From assembly GCA_033980235.1 (NCBI GenBank), contig CM067072.1:31037759-31101758 (forward strand): 64,000 nt of DNA, read 5' to 3'. The notes under the pieces were generated by a model. That model did no database searches. It was not told the origin of the DNA and saw only the letters and a list, made by a program, of their open reading frames with translations. The stretch's first letter is position 1. Every line of letters starts with the position of its first letter. Positions 22,701 to 35,000 of the stretch are shown here, in pieces. The translations under genes and the position numbers were made by a program. The stretch comes from Diadema setosum. Taxonomy: Eukaryota > Echinodermata > Echinoidea > Diadematoida > Diadematidae.

Positions 22701-22868
22701 AGGTCTAATGAGTTTCACTTACCCCTTTTGAGAACCTTATTAGCTCAGAACACATTTATATACATCGGCCCTAAATTTTGGAATTCATTAGGTCCTGAAA
22801 TAAAAAATTCTTCATCGTTGTACATTTTTAAGCGTAATTTGAAATCTTTTATGTTAAATTCTAGCTGA
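19770..22868 (+). CDS. LINE endonuclease/reverse transcriptase (ORF2-like)
   Basis: This is an uninterrupted ORF of 1032 residues. The first 85 or so are acidic and Asn/Ser-rich with no recognised domain. An APE-type endonuclease follows, with N95 in HLNIRS, E125 in LTETWL, D233/N235 in MGDFNID, and D297/H298 in SDMTDHF. Reverse transcriptase spans roughly 580-830: VVPLFKKGD, NYRPISLL, FGFRRKHST, LDFSKAFDTINH, GVPQGSILGPLLF, and the catalytic FADD at 760-763. It nicks the target and copies the element RNA there. Codons are strongly AT-rich, unlike the Gypsy element and the host gene nearby. The ATG at 19770 is the first in frame. The intact frame suggests recent activity. Confidence 0.92.
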   Translation: MANRPNLAFDSLDDDELFDLFRHSPTESSRNNSHSSAFIDNCFANNVNSSSQDLYNDFDFEYDPAQISSKYVTVDQFKGIVKNFSGNIFSMLHLNIRSINKHFDELQILLDNQNKQHISVIGLTETWLSSDINLPYAINGYNLIVNNRLNRTGGGVAFYLSHEFDYNVCDELNSMNDIIESLFVEISVPQSKNIIIGIVYRPPSSNPNDFLNCITNVLKSPLFINKNVFVMGDFNIDLIKNDIMSQEFLEILLSASFLPLISKPTRVTNHSATLLDNIFGNLLQFLDSSIILSDMTDHFPVMAWFNLKHAVNKFHVPPSRRRATPENLASLGASLERVDWSGVCDNDDVNVSCDNFLEIINRNLDEYIPKIKDKLVNYKTSPKLPWISKSLLRSVNRKDRLYYRFKMKKTEESKRKYTSYKNVLTKVIRFEKRKYYAIQLEKYKHDMKNTWKVLKQAMNVSKKKSSITKIRFDDRIFEDSGDMANIFNSYFSMIGENLAKEVPPSNTHFSHFLGESNSSSIFFVPTTKHEIMDIVTGMNNKRSAGYDDISNFILKGIISSIVDPLVHIFNKSMLYGVFPDQMKIAKVVPLFKKGDDLDVSNYRPISLLSSLSKILEKLIFKRTINFLNSYNVFVNSQFGFRRKHSTIHALLKFIDNAAHTIDNHSHLVGIFLDFSKAFDTINHDILFHKLSHYGIRGKALEWFRSYLQNRKQYVSLNENNSSFKLIKCGVPQGSILGPLLFIVYINDFCRSSDTLSFILFADDSNVFFSHQDPVTLIDTVNSELKKVTQWIRANKLSLNLQKTKYMLFSKSIETLSTDLIFDGTHLERVSHIKFLGITVDDKLSWRPHIINISKIISRNIGIINRLKFHIPSSSLLTLYFSLILPYLNYGILAWGSAHQTLLDKLLLLQKKVLRIICGVSPRSHSDSLFIEYKILKIKDLFLFQLGQFMFNYNTNALPNIFNSMFPRNQSFHDYPTRRSNEFHLPLLRTLLAQNTFIYIGPKFWNSLGPEIKNSSSLYIFKRNLKSFMLNSS

Positions 22869-23560
22869 GATATTTGTTTTCATTACCTATACAGGTTACA
22901 GCAAACATGAGGGTCATCATCGGTTATTTAATTCATTATTACGCAGTGAAAAACGGCATTACTAGGCAATGAAATACGGCATGTTATTTGCATAATTTCT
23001 ACACAGCTGCGTGCAGTCACCAGCTGTTCGAAGCACCTCATCAATTCTCTCTTCCGTTTCTCTTGTTCAGCGTGTAGGCATTCTCTATCTTTCCTCTCCC
23101 TCCCTCTCCCCCTTCTCTCTCATTTCTCTCTCTCTCTCTCTCTTTCTTCCTTTCCCTTTCTTCCACTAATTCTGTTTTTGTCCCATTCCGTTCGATTGTA
23201 TCTCCTTAGTTTAGTTATGCCATGTTGTTGTGTGTAATGTATTTGTAATCGTATGTGAAGTAGGAAGTACTGTATTTTTGGAAGAAATTCTTGAGTGGTC
23301 CACAATCTACAAGCACTGCTTTTTAGTGGACCTCTCAGTTCTCTTTTTTTTCTCCTCAAAATATAACTTTGTATTTTCCCGTATGTATAACATACATGAT
23401 TCATCTCTATTAGTTTGTTGTATATCGTTAATCCTTCGCACTTTGTACTGTATACATGCTTATGATGGATTTTCTGATTTACCTCGTGTTATGTTTTGTT
23501 GGAAAGAAAATGAGAATGAAATAAATGAATTGAATTGAATTGAATTGAATTGAATTGAAT
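19770..23560 (+). mobile_element. LINE of the CR1/L2-like group with an intact ORF
   Basis: It contains an intact endonuclease/reverse transcriptase ORF (19770-22868) and a 3' UTR of about 650 bp with CT-rich runs. The tail is AATGAAATAAATG followed by (AATTG)6, ending at about 23560. Such pentamer tails are typical of the CR1/L2 side of the Jockey superfamily. The 5' end is undefined and no ORF1 was seen. Confidence 0.88.
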
Positions 23561-23981
23561 TTTAGTGACATCATCGTGCGCTACTTGTCACTGTAGGATG
23601 CCACAGTGTGATTGTGACGTCATTGCACCCTTCATCAGGGATTCTGCATAGAGACTGTACAGCTTTGTGTGATCCCTCTTCAATGTACAGGTTTGTAGCA
23701 CCACCACTCATATTTTTCGAGTCATTTTTCTCACTTCTGTTAAAGGGACTAATGAAATAAATGAATTGAATTGAATTGAATTGAATTGAATTTTAGTGAC
23801 ATCATCGTGCGCTACTTGTCACTGTAGGATGCCACAGTGTGATTGTGACGTCATTGCACCCTTCATCAGGGATTCTGCATAGAGACTGTACAGCTTTGTG
23901 TGATCCCTCTTCAATGTACAGGTTTGTAGCACCACCACTCATATTTTTCGAGTCATTTTTCTCACTTCTGTTAAAGGGACT
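23515..23981. repeat. 236-bp tandem duplication of LINE tail plus flank
   Basis: Unit 1 (23515-23750) and unit 2 (23751-23981) both run from AATGAAATAAATG through an (AATTG)n tail, about 180 bp of unique sequence, and the 11 bp TTAAAGGGACT. They differ by one AATTG pentamer (six against five). The right breakpoint lies 11 bp inside MITE B. Confidence 0.9.
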
Positions 23982-24377
23982 CTACAGTACTGGTTGAGGT
24001 GAGGATTCAAGGTTTATAACATTTTTTCTTCTTTTTTTGTGTGATAATGAGAAACCTCTCGTGTACGAAGGAGCATGTAATTTTGATACAGATTCGACGC
24101 TTATTTGATTAAAATTGGCCTTGAAATGTCCGAGATATCAAAAAAAAAAAAAGTGATCCTCATAAAATTGACGGGCCACGACTTTTATTAGGATCTCTTT
24201 GTTTTACGTTGTTTTTAGATATCTCAGTCATTTCAAAACCGATTTTCATCAAATAAACTTTTGATTTCCCTTAGAATTGTATGCTCTTTAAGATTGCTTA
24301 GAGTGGTTTATAAATACATCTCGTAAAACGTTACAAGCTGAATAATCACCTCAACCAGTACTGTACAGTCCCTTTAA
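23971..24377. mobile_element. TTAA-flanked palindromic MITE, family B, complete copy
   Basis: This 407-bp element runs from TTAAAGGGACTCTACAGTAC to GTACTGTACAGTCCCTTTAA. Its arms are long inverted repeats (for example ggttgaggtga and tcacctcaacc) around an A-rich centre. TTAA at both ends resembles piggyBac-type target duplication. It lies just beyond the probable 3' end of the glycine decarboxylase transcript. Confidence 0.8.
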
Positions 24378-25952
24378 ATATTTGATCCAAATTGTGGATT
24401 GTAATGCAAAATCTAAACACTCCCTCAAATAAAGAACACTGCAGCAAAATGTTCTTAGGATTCATTTTTTTTTTATTAAACTTCATACTTTACAAAGCAA
24501 GACAAGAAAGTCTTGAATCCAATTATGTACATAAATATCTTTTTGGCGTGTATATTACAAGTTTGTCGAATTTACATATGTATATTTACCTTCACATTTA
24601 TATTACACAAGTGAACAAATTCACAAATAACTTTCATGACACAGTTCATGACACAGAACTTAAAAAAAAAAAAACTATTTGAGCACACATCTTTCACACA
24701 GCTGATTAACTACACATAAATATAGAAATAAATAGAATAATAACCAGCTTGTTACCACAAGATTTCTCTCTATAAAAGAACCCAAACTAAATTACTTCCA
24801 CACCCAATAACACTCAAAATACATTTAACTTGTATAAAAATATAAAAATAATCTTCTTTTTTGCTTCCTTATTGTTAAGTCTGTTGCCAATACACAACAA
24901 ATAAAAAAAAAAAAACTGCAGTTGAATACATTGGAACTTAAAACCCTTCTAAAATACAGTTGTATTCCAAACAAGAAACGGACAAAACACTTCTGTTGGT
25001 GATGTTGCAATGGCTAGCCAATATCCTACAACACCTTATTTGACGCCTTTAACCTCTGGCTTGTCCGTTGCAGTTCAATATAGATGGTAAACAAATTACC
25101 AAAAGTAACATTGCTCTTTTAAAACAAGAGAAATACATGTAGTTTGAACTGCTCAAGAAAAATCGCATCTGGAATGATAAAATTAACCTCACTAACAGCA
25201 TACCACACCTCAACATCGACTGATAACATTCTGAGACAAACGGTGGCAATTCTGAAATTGTCATTTTACATGCCAATTTCTTTTTTGTTTGTTTGAACTT
25301 ACACAATCCATGACAGCATAAAACACAAGACATTCACAGAAAAACATGCTTACAATGAAGCCACAGTCATGAATAGTAGTGGTATCAACTGTGGCTTTAC
25401 CAAAATGAAAAACTCAAATAGTTTCACTTAAGTCTCCATTGCTTGCAGAAACACCTCATGCAGAAGAAATCACAAAATAATTAAGAGTTTGTTATCATTT
25501 GGCAACCACAGTAGAAATTCACATTATAAGATGTATCAATTTTTGTCAACTAACATTGCACTGGAATAAACAAAAAAAAAAAGCAAAAAAAAAAGAAGAA
25601 GATTGTAATGATTTTGCTTCATGGTGAGAATATTGTACGAAACAGTTCTTCGTCGACTACAGCATGCTTTTGCTTTCTGTCATGGCATTTAACCCAGGTT
25701 ACTGCAAATCTGGCATCACTCGAGCATAGAATTACTCTGAGACTGATCTCTGGGATCGCTTGGCAATCCTGGTTGGCAGAAAACGACTTGTCCTTTCAAA
25801 GATTATTCTGTCCAATGTGAGGATTCCCACAATGTTCCAAGAGTCATTTCGCAAAAAGTTCACTCAGCACCACATCTTCCAGCTACAACCTCAGAGAATA
25901 CTGTTGCATATTTGAAAGTCCTTCGAAGAAAGAAGTCGCCAAGGCACGATTC
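24378..25952 (-). other. Probable 3' UTR of glycine decarboxylase
   Basis: This AT-rich sequence directly follows the GLDC stop codon and has no supported ORF. A possible poly(A) signal at 24472-24477 would give a 3' UTR of about 1.5 kb. The extent is inferred. Confidence 0.5.
24472..24477 (-). terminator. Candidate GLDC poly(A) signal
   Basis: The coding strand reads AATAAA, followed within about 60 nt by a GT/T-rich stretch (tgttctttatttg). It is the most downstream convincing hexamer before MITE B. Not proven. Confidence 0.35.
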
Positions 25953-26099
25953 TCACGCCTGCTGGTAGAGAGGTTCAGCATCAGAGTCAGATGAGTAGGC
26001 CTCAACTGGTGGACAGCTGCACTTGAGATTTTGGTCGCCATACACATCGTTGACCCTCCCGACTGTGGGCCAGAATTTGGTCTCTGGCCGGACAAAGGG
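25953..26099 (-). CDS. GLDC: GLDC exon 15 (stop)
   Basis: It encodes [20 protein letters not shown] and [15 protein letters not shown], then a variable tail ending LYQQA and TGA. Confidence 0.94.
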   Translation of the reverse strand, partial: PFVRPETKFWPTVGRVNDVYGDQNLKCSCPPVEAYSSDSDAEPLYQQA

Positions 26100-29000
26100 C
26101 TGCAGATAGAGAAAACGAGAGACAATCGTGAATGCAAAATCTTGCATGTTTATGTAGAGGATGGCAGGCATTTAAAGGCAATTTTACTTTCACTAATCTC
26201 TGCAATTTTAGCATCTGAATTCAATATAGTCATTCACTTTATCACCACACAAATTGTTGGTGGGATTTCCACTTTTGATTTTTTTTTTCTTTTTGGTGGG
26301 CAATGCTTTAAGAATAACTTCAGGGGAATTAAACTGGAGGTGCATAACAATATGAAGACATGAGACAAGGCAAATTAGATCATCAGTCTATTCTTCTCAT
26401 CTCCCCATCTTCTTTTTTTCCATGATAAAACTCACCAGTGCAAAGGCCGCCTGTTCCCGTGAGTAGGCACGGTCCCACTTTGAGGACATGACAACAGCTG
26501 CAGTATGAGGGGCGTGCTTGATGGGGCTATCCTTGGCCTCGATGCGACCATCTTGGATGTCCTGAATCTCGTCACGGATGTCTGCAGGGAATGGAGGAAA
26601 AAAAGGCCATCAATTAGGATGTATTCTTCCACAACTAGATGCAGGGCCACAAATATCAAAGCATTCTTTGTATACTTCGTAGATTTTGCTCTTTGATATT
26701 ACTGGCCTAATTCCGTCACAACAGCTGAGAAAAATGTGAAAGTTCATAACATAGTGCCTTATTATACCTGGTGTCAGAATATTGCAGGAAAATGGATTTA
26801 GTTCAGTTCTTTATACCATGAAGATTAAGGGCTACTTGTTTTCCTAATTACAGAGTCAACAGGTTTTTGGCAAACAGTACTTACAAAGCAGGGCATCACA
26901 GTATCTGTCCAGCTCAGCTTTGTCCTCACTCTCCGTTGGTTCAACCATCAGCGTATTTGTGACCGGCCACGACACCGTGGGAGCGTGGAAGCCAAAGTCC
27001 TGCAGCCGCTTGGAGATGTCCATCGCTTCGATACCGTCACTCTTGAAGACCCGTGTGTCCAGGATGAACTCGTGGGCCACAAAGCCTGTTCAAAGAGGTC
27101 AAAAAAGTGGAATGAGTATGTTTTATTAGAGAATTGGATTTTGACAGTAACATTGTACACAACTTCACAATTAACTAAATCCAGTCCATCTTCACTGTGA
27201 GATTTGATAAATGGATCAACTCTACTTAGTAAGACTTTATGCGAGCCACTTCATTATGCTGGACCAACAAACAAAAAACACAAGGGGCAATACATAAATA
27301 ACTGCAGACAATGGACGCTTACCATGTGTTCCACGATAGAGAATGGGGTAGGCATTCTCCAGTCTCTTCATCATGTAGTTAGCATTCAGGATGGCCACCT
27401 CGGATGCCTTTCGCAGACCGCTGGCACCCATCATCTTGATGTAGGCGTAAGAGATGGGTAGGATGGAGCTAGATCCCCATGGCGCAGCGCTGACGGAGCC
27501 AAAGGCCTGCTGGGTGGCTCCGGGCATGTCCACGATGGAGTGAGATGGGAGGAAGGGGGCCAGGTGTGCCTTACTGGAAGGAGAACAGGAGCAGAAACAG
27601 ATCATTATATTTTAATTCTTTCAACAGGCAGAGCAAATGCAGCACAAGAAATATTCAATTGTGAAGGATTATCATTTGATCTAAATTCTTAATGTTTCCT
27701 CCTTAGGCCAAAACAACTTGATGTAGATGAACTTGTTGGCACAAACGGATGTAACAGCGGAGTGGTGCTTCTAGTCTTCAAATCTTTATTGCCAAAGAAA
27801 ATTAATGATAAAAAAGAAAAAAAAAATTCATTGTCATAACTTACACTCCAATGGGTCCCATGCCAGGTCCACCACCACCATGTGGGATGCAGAATGTCTT
27901 GTGTAGGTTGAGATGGGATACATCTGAGCCATAGTCGCCAGGCCGGCACAGGCCCACCTGGGCATTCATGTTGGCACCGTCGAGGTACACCTGGCCACCG
28001 TATTCGTGAATCAGGTCGCAGAGCTCGCTGATGCCCTCCTCAAAGATACCGTTGGTGGATGGGTAGGTCACCATGATGGCAGCAAGGTTGTCACGATGCT
28101 TGTCGGCCTGGTTCTTGAGGTCGAGCAGATCGATGCTGCCAGAGTTGTTCACCTTGACTGGCTTGACATCCATGCCAGCCATGTGCGCACTAGCAGGATT
28201 GGTGCCATGTGCAGAGGTCGGAATCAGGCAAATCTTCCGATGACCTTGGTCCCGGCTCTGCTGGTAGGCCCGGATGGCCATCAGGCCTGCATACTCGCCC
28301 TGGGCACCACTGTTGGGCTGGAAGGAGAACTTGTCGTAGCCAGTGATCTCGCACAGGTCTCTCTCCAGGTGCTCAAACATCTCCTGGTACCCTTTGGCCT
28401 GGTCAATGGGGGCGAAGGGGTGGAGGGAGCTGAACTCCGGCCAAGTGACGGGCTGAAAAATGAATGTTTGTGAGACATGGTCAGCATCAATTTTTTTCTT
28501 ACATTTAAAAAAGAAATTCACTTGAATTAAAAGATCAATATCTATACCCAAGGAGCTCTTCATTCACAAGCCATGTTTAAGATTAACAGATGAAGAGGTG
28601 GAGTTCCAAATGATGCTATACCACTAATAAGAAGCCAAGCTGGTAGAAGGGTTGACATATGACCAGTTTGTCTCAACATGTTCTTCTATATTTCAATATA
28701 CAGTTAACCTCACTTTTGGGCATCAACAATTTTCTTCCACAAGGAAAAACACCAAACAGCTGATGGCTAATTATCATATATTTAACCCACTCAAAAAAAG
28801 AAAGAATAAGATTTAGAGTCCCAGCCAACATGAATACTCACAATGAGCTCTGAAGTACTGTTGAGTTTCATGGTGCAGGAGCCAAGTGGAATCATAGAGT
28901 GAACAAGAGAGAGATCCTTGTTCTCTAGCTCCTTCATGTAGCGGACAATAGAAGTCTCCGACTGGTAGGTGTTGAATACCGGATGTGAGAGGATCTCTGA

Positions 29001-32000
29001 TCGCCTTGAAAATTGCCCATCAATCACACCAGTGGAGGGTGGTTCCTGAGCAATCTCTTTGGCAACATCAGCCTACATTGGAGGAAGCATAGAGACAAAT
29101 CCATCAGAATCTTTGATCATCAATCATTAACTGGGCAGGAACACTTACAACAAATATGTATAAGCAGAGCATTCCTATCTGAAAAAAAAGACTCTTCTAG
29201 AAACAGGACAGCTTATTAATTAGAGAATCAACTTACTGCAGTCTGGCTGCTTCCCATGACCCAGAGGAGGTCGTTCAGGTCCTTCTCTTCCACAGTCTCG
29301 TCCAGAGCGATGCCGATGCATCCATCGTCAAAGACCCGGAAGTTGATCTCCTTCTCGGCCGCCCTCTGCAGGATGCCCACGCGTTGGCCGTTGCACTGGA
29401 CCTTCAGTGTGTCAAAAAACTGGTCCTGATTGACCAGCTCCAGTCCCCGGTTCTTGATCCCTTGAGCCAGGATGACCGTGGCCAGGTGGATCCGCCTGGC
29501 AATGTGACGTAGCCCCTTGGGTCCATGGTAGACTGCATACATGGCAGACATGTTAGCCAGCAAGGCCTAAATGGAAAAACATCAACATGACAGCATATTG
29601 TTGTGAACTGGAAATAAATTGTTAGCAATGGTCAGATCTGTGATGCACTCAAGTGAATCCTTTTTGAAGAAAGGTCTTGATCATAAATATGTGTAAGTGT
29701 CCACACCTTTCTGGGCATCAACCAAGCAAAAGTTACTGCAAACTTGCTAAAACCATAAGGATTAGAAAGGGACAAAGCAGGCTACAGGAACTAAATGAGT
29801 GTCTAACACTATGCAGCCCTTTTACCCCCTCCCACAAGACTTCCCAAAACTGTAATCTCCTTATCTATATGTTGTTTTTTAATTAATTTTGTTTTCATCA
29901 TGGGCGGACATTGCCACAGAAGTCTTACCTGTGCAGTGCAAATATTGCTAGTGGCCTTCTCTCTCCTGATGTGCTGCTCACGAGTTTGAAGCGACAGCCG
30001 CAGTGCTGGGTTTCCAGATGAGTCCCTGTGTTGCAGAAAATTCACGAAAACAAGATTGCTTACAATCAAATCCCATTGTCTAATTATACTTAGCAATCAA
30101 GGAAATCAACTTTACGAATACACTTGCTTCAACACAGTAGAACTGGTGGCCAGTCAGAAGAGTTATTCAAAAGTATAATCTTTATGCGATTATACATAAT
30201 GTAGCATCATATCATCTTTAAAATGACACAGCTGCTGTGTTATAAAATAATGACAACCTAAGTTATTGATGTGACCCCTTACCACCTCCCCCCCCCCCCC
30301 ATCCCCACCCACCCACCCTCCACCACAAAGAGTTTATGCATACAAAGACAAAGGACATGGAACTTACTTTGTGACACCAATGATGCGCCCTGGCATGAGC
30401 CTCTTGAGGTGGTCTTTCACAGCGAAGAAGGCCGCGTGGGGTCCACCATATCCTGGAGCTGTGCCAAAGCGCTGGCTGTTGCCAAGAGCGATGTCCACCC
30501 CAAATTCTCCCGGTGGGGTGAGGAGGACCAAGGCCATGAGGTCAGTGGCACAAACTGTCAATGTCTGGGTTGTGGATAACAAACCATTACCTCTCTTTAG
30601 CACAAATGAGCATGAGGGACAGCAACTCTGACATCTCTTTGAATCAATACGGTTCAAAACTCTTTCCTATCCACCTGTCTTATCAAGACTTTACTAATAT
30701 AGTTAAAAAGCTATACCCTTAGGGTTTTTTTGTGTGTTTGTTTGTATGAACACATATTTAAATGTATGCTTCAATTTGATTTTCTTTTTTTAATTTCTGC
30801 TGCAGACAATCAGATTACACACCTTGTTGGCTTTGGCATTCCTCACAAGGGTGGTGTAGTCATTGATGGTGCCATCTGTGTTGGGGTACTGGAACAAGAC
30901 ACCGGCAACATCCTTCTTGCTGAAGTCCATCTCGGTGTATGGCAGGACTCTGACCTCAACCCCAATGGGCCTGCAGGAAAATATGAAAGATAAGAGGGAG
31001 GAAGGTTGAGTAACAGTGTCGGCAATGGGTGAATGCTTTCTGTTAGTAGGAGGAAAAATGTGACACTTCAGTGATGTGAATGGGGGGATGAGGAATTGAG
31101 TTGGGTTACATGTGTGCTTACATACGTCACCTTGTCACAATCATTACCTTTCTTTTAGACTTTTAAGGCCTTTAAACTTGCGGGTACAACGCCCCCTGGG
31201 TGGTGGCTGTCACCAGTCCCTTTTCAGGAGCCCACGATTGGATTGGTACACTTCCCCTCCTCCAGGATCCGAACTCGCTCTATCACGCTCCATCCTTTAA
31301 CCACTACTGCATGTACCGCCCCAGCTAGGTTGGAGTCTTGAGTCTCTGGTAGTGTGAAGGCCGATGTTGGTGGTCAGGCCGAGTCTTCTGAGTCCCCACC
31401 CTACCATGCAGTCATCAGCAAGTGGCCATGGTAGTATTTATGGTGGTGGGCAAGGCAATCACAGTTGTCAAGTTCACCACTTTAAGAACAGGCCACCGCA
31501 TTGTTCGGGACTTTGATGTTACAGGTTACTTTAATCTCATTGTGGCCAAAGGAATGGATTAAATTGGTGACAGAGCTTCATAGGGAAGTGTTCCATGGCA
31601 GGCAAACTCGACGATCTCATGTGGAAGGCTCGTGAATTGCTGCAAAGGGACTGGAGTGCATACATCATGCAGCAAGAAAAAGAAGAATTAGTCCTCAAGC
31701 TTGAGTTGGTTGGGTATACCAATGGGATGAGGGTTAAGATGGGCTCATACAAAAAAAAAAAAAAAAAAAAAGGAAAAAGAGGGGAACAGTATGTCAAGGA
31801 ATGCTTTTGAAGAAGTATCAATACTAGTATAACCCACAGATGATCCACCATGACACAAATTAAAACATGTATATAAAACTTAATAATGTCCAAAAGGTCC
31901 TGAAAAGGAGGATACATAGAGGGAAATTCATATTTATAGAGGTATAAATCCACTGACTGGAGCAGCCGTCCTTAACTTTGCAATGAATCTGCCAGAGAAA

Positions 32001-35000
32001 AAAATAATAAATGCTTCGACAGAGAGGCAAAATATCTGATTAATAAATACAAAGATCAGGTAATGAGAAGTAAAAACAAGGTGATGAATATGGACTAGAG
32101 TTCAAAGAACAAATCATTACATCTTAATTGGTGCTTCTTTCCACAGCAAGATTATTCACACGTAAGACTGAAAGGAAAATGTTTCCCTTCCGACAAAATC
32201 CAGATGAATGAAATGCAACCCTCGGAAAATGGGAAATATTTGGTCAGGCAGATGTGGTTATTGAAACCATGAACTCCCTCGCTGCTCTTGAGTAAAAATT
32301 ACAGCCCACAAGCCTTTAAATGTGTATCATGACATTACTATAGTGCAGATTCATTTATTAAACATGGTGAAGAACAGTGCAATACACACAGTGCTCTAAA
32401 TGAAAATGAAAATGAGTAATACAGTAAGCATTATTCACAGCACAAACAATACTCACTCTGCACGGGTTTGGACAAGCTTGATAGTGTGTGGGTGGCATTT
32501 CTCATCCACATAGAACACCTTCCTCTTGGTATGCCTACAAAACACGGAAACACACAAGAAAAGAAAATCATTAACAACTTGCTTCTCTCACAAAATCTAA
32601 GCTGCATCACCTTTATCTCAGAAAATGCCAATAACTAAAGATTCCCTCTTTCAATGGAATAAATTTTGCAGATACATGATGAATCATGAATGAATGAATC
32701 ATTATCGAATGAATCATTATCAAATGAATCAACTTATCTTCAGCATTTCCTAAAACAAGCAAATTTTTCAGTCTGTTCAGAGTCCTTGACTATTGGAAGA
32801 TCCATCCAAATTCAGACATCATTTTTCATTCAAAGTAAGAAAAAAAATGGGGGGGGGGGGAGGGGACTTACCTAAAGCACATGCCCATGGCCTCGGCTGC
32901 TGCTGTGCCTTCGTCCAGTAAAGATGAGTTAGCAATGTCCAGACCAGTGAGGTCTGCCACCATGGTCTGGTAGTTGAGGAGGCTTGTCATGCGACCCTGA
33001 GAGATTTCTGCTTGGTAGGGAGTGTACTGGGTCACCCTGTCAAAGAGAAGGTAATGGACAATAAGTTTATATCTACTTCCTGAAATTGTGTAGTCCACAC
33101 CACTGAAACACATATTTTATAAGAATACAAACTTATTTCCTCCATTTCTAATCTTCCTCTTCCCCAATTACTGCACTCCCAAAGAACTCAAATTCTTAAT
33201 TTCATTGTCACAAAATGCTACACATGCACAGAGTTTGAAACAAGACCAGAAGCAAACCCACCTAGAAATAGATATTCAAGGGATTGTACTCACCAGCCAG
33301 GGTTTTCTAGTATGTTGCGGACAATGACTGTGGGAATATGGCAGTTGTGGTAGCCCAGCCCGATGTAGCTCCTCCATACTTTGTTCATGGATGCCATGTC
33401 CTTCAACTTATTCAGCATCTCTGTTTCACCTGTGGCAATTATCAGAGGCAAGGATATCAAGGTAAAATGTCTCATTCCCTCTTCAGACATTGCAAACATG
33501 AAAAATGATGTTCAGGACTAAGAACAGCATGGAAGAGTTAGTTTATACGCCCAAGGTCCTTTCATTGCAAGGAGGCATTTCTTTGAATTTAATAGATTAT
33601 CATTTCTATGAATTTTTTTTTTCAGTTGACTAATCAATTATCACAGAGCATTTTTTTTTTTGCCTTCTAATAATTAAATACTTAACACTTGAGTTCATGT
33701 ATGGATCATATATATCTAGTATACATCTTTGTTATAGATACTGCAGATTTTATCAAAATGTAAATTTGAATGCTGTGTTTCAATAACAGTCAATTTCTTT
33801 TTGAAAGGAGATCCAGATGTATGTATGCCATAACAAGCCTCTATACTCACACTGAGCTGGATCGAGGTCCATTTCCTTGTTCAGTTTGATGTCTGTGGGA
33901 ACAGTGCTGTCAATCATTTCAGCCATGCTCTGCAGAGAAGATAATTTGAGGACATTCACTTAAATACGAGAAACATGTCAACAACTACGTAGCTTCCATT
34001 CTGTGACATGGTCATGTCAGATCAGGCATAAAACCCTATACTTGGATCAAATTAAGGCAACACATTAAAGGGAATCCATGTCACTCTTTTTTTATTGTTA
34101 CTCAGAAAAACAGCTTTAAAATTCACTTCATTGTGGCATAATTCTATTCCTTGATATTTCATGCAACACAAGCACACAAACATGTACAAGATCCCTGACC
34201 AGCATTTGGCGGGAAAAACGGTTGAAATTGGAGGGAAACGAAGCCACTCATGCCCACTTGCTCAAATCCACTAAGCTTCTTAGCAAGTTCATTAATTCCA
34301 GCGTATTACTGAGGTCCCTTTTACAGGAAGCTCCAGACCCAAAAATGCATACAAGTACCCCACCCAAATAACGCGCTCCTACCAGAGGTAATTGTGACGA
34401 AACAAAGGACAATAGCCCTGAATCGCCAGCCGTGAGAAACGTTCTAGCCAATCAGAGTGCGCGTTTGGTCACTCACGGTGAGAAGGACGTCGCCCCGTGT
34501 ACGCGTGGGAAAAGGGGCGCGTGAGGCAGAATGTAAACAATAACAAAGAATGATCCCCACTCACTGAGGGCATGCTCAAAAGGTCAGGCGGGGTAACCGT
34601 CGAAGTATGTCAGAGACGGCAACTTATTGTTTTCACTTTTTCTTTTTATGACATAAGGTCAAGCAATGCTCTTTAACTTGGAGAGTGGGAAGGGCGTGAA
34701 TTATCTGACCTCTTCTTCGGGGATGACTTTGTCAGGGAAGACATGCAAGTTGCACCCATATTTTGACTCCTACCAGAATATTGCATCTCCGCAGCGTAGG
34801 TCAAGGAACATAATGCTACCGAAGTATTTGTGCAGTCGACAATCCGAGAAAAATATGTATTAGCTAATTCATATCAAGCAAATGTTCATACAGTATAAGT
34901 GAGTGTTAACTTTCCTCCACTTCCTAGGCTCTTAATTACACGGGATTCATTTAATCGGGTCTTGTGTCGCAAGGTCGACAAGCTAGCAACGCGTTCTACT

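Noticed and set aside
23120..23404. 94-codon minus-strand frame ending in KEEREREREK
   Set aside because: It is the reverse strand of CT-rich LINE 3' UTR.
28006..28473. 155-codon plus-strand open frame
   Set aside because: It is antisense to GLDC exon 11 and reflects that exon's codon composition.
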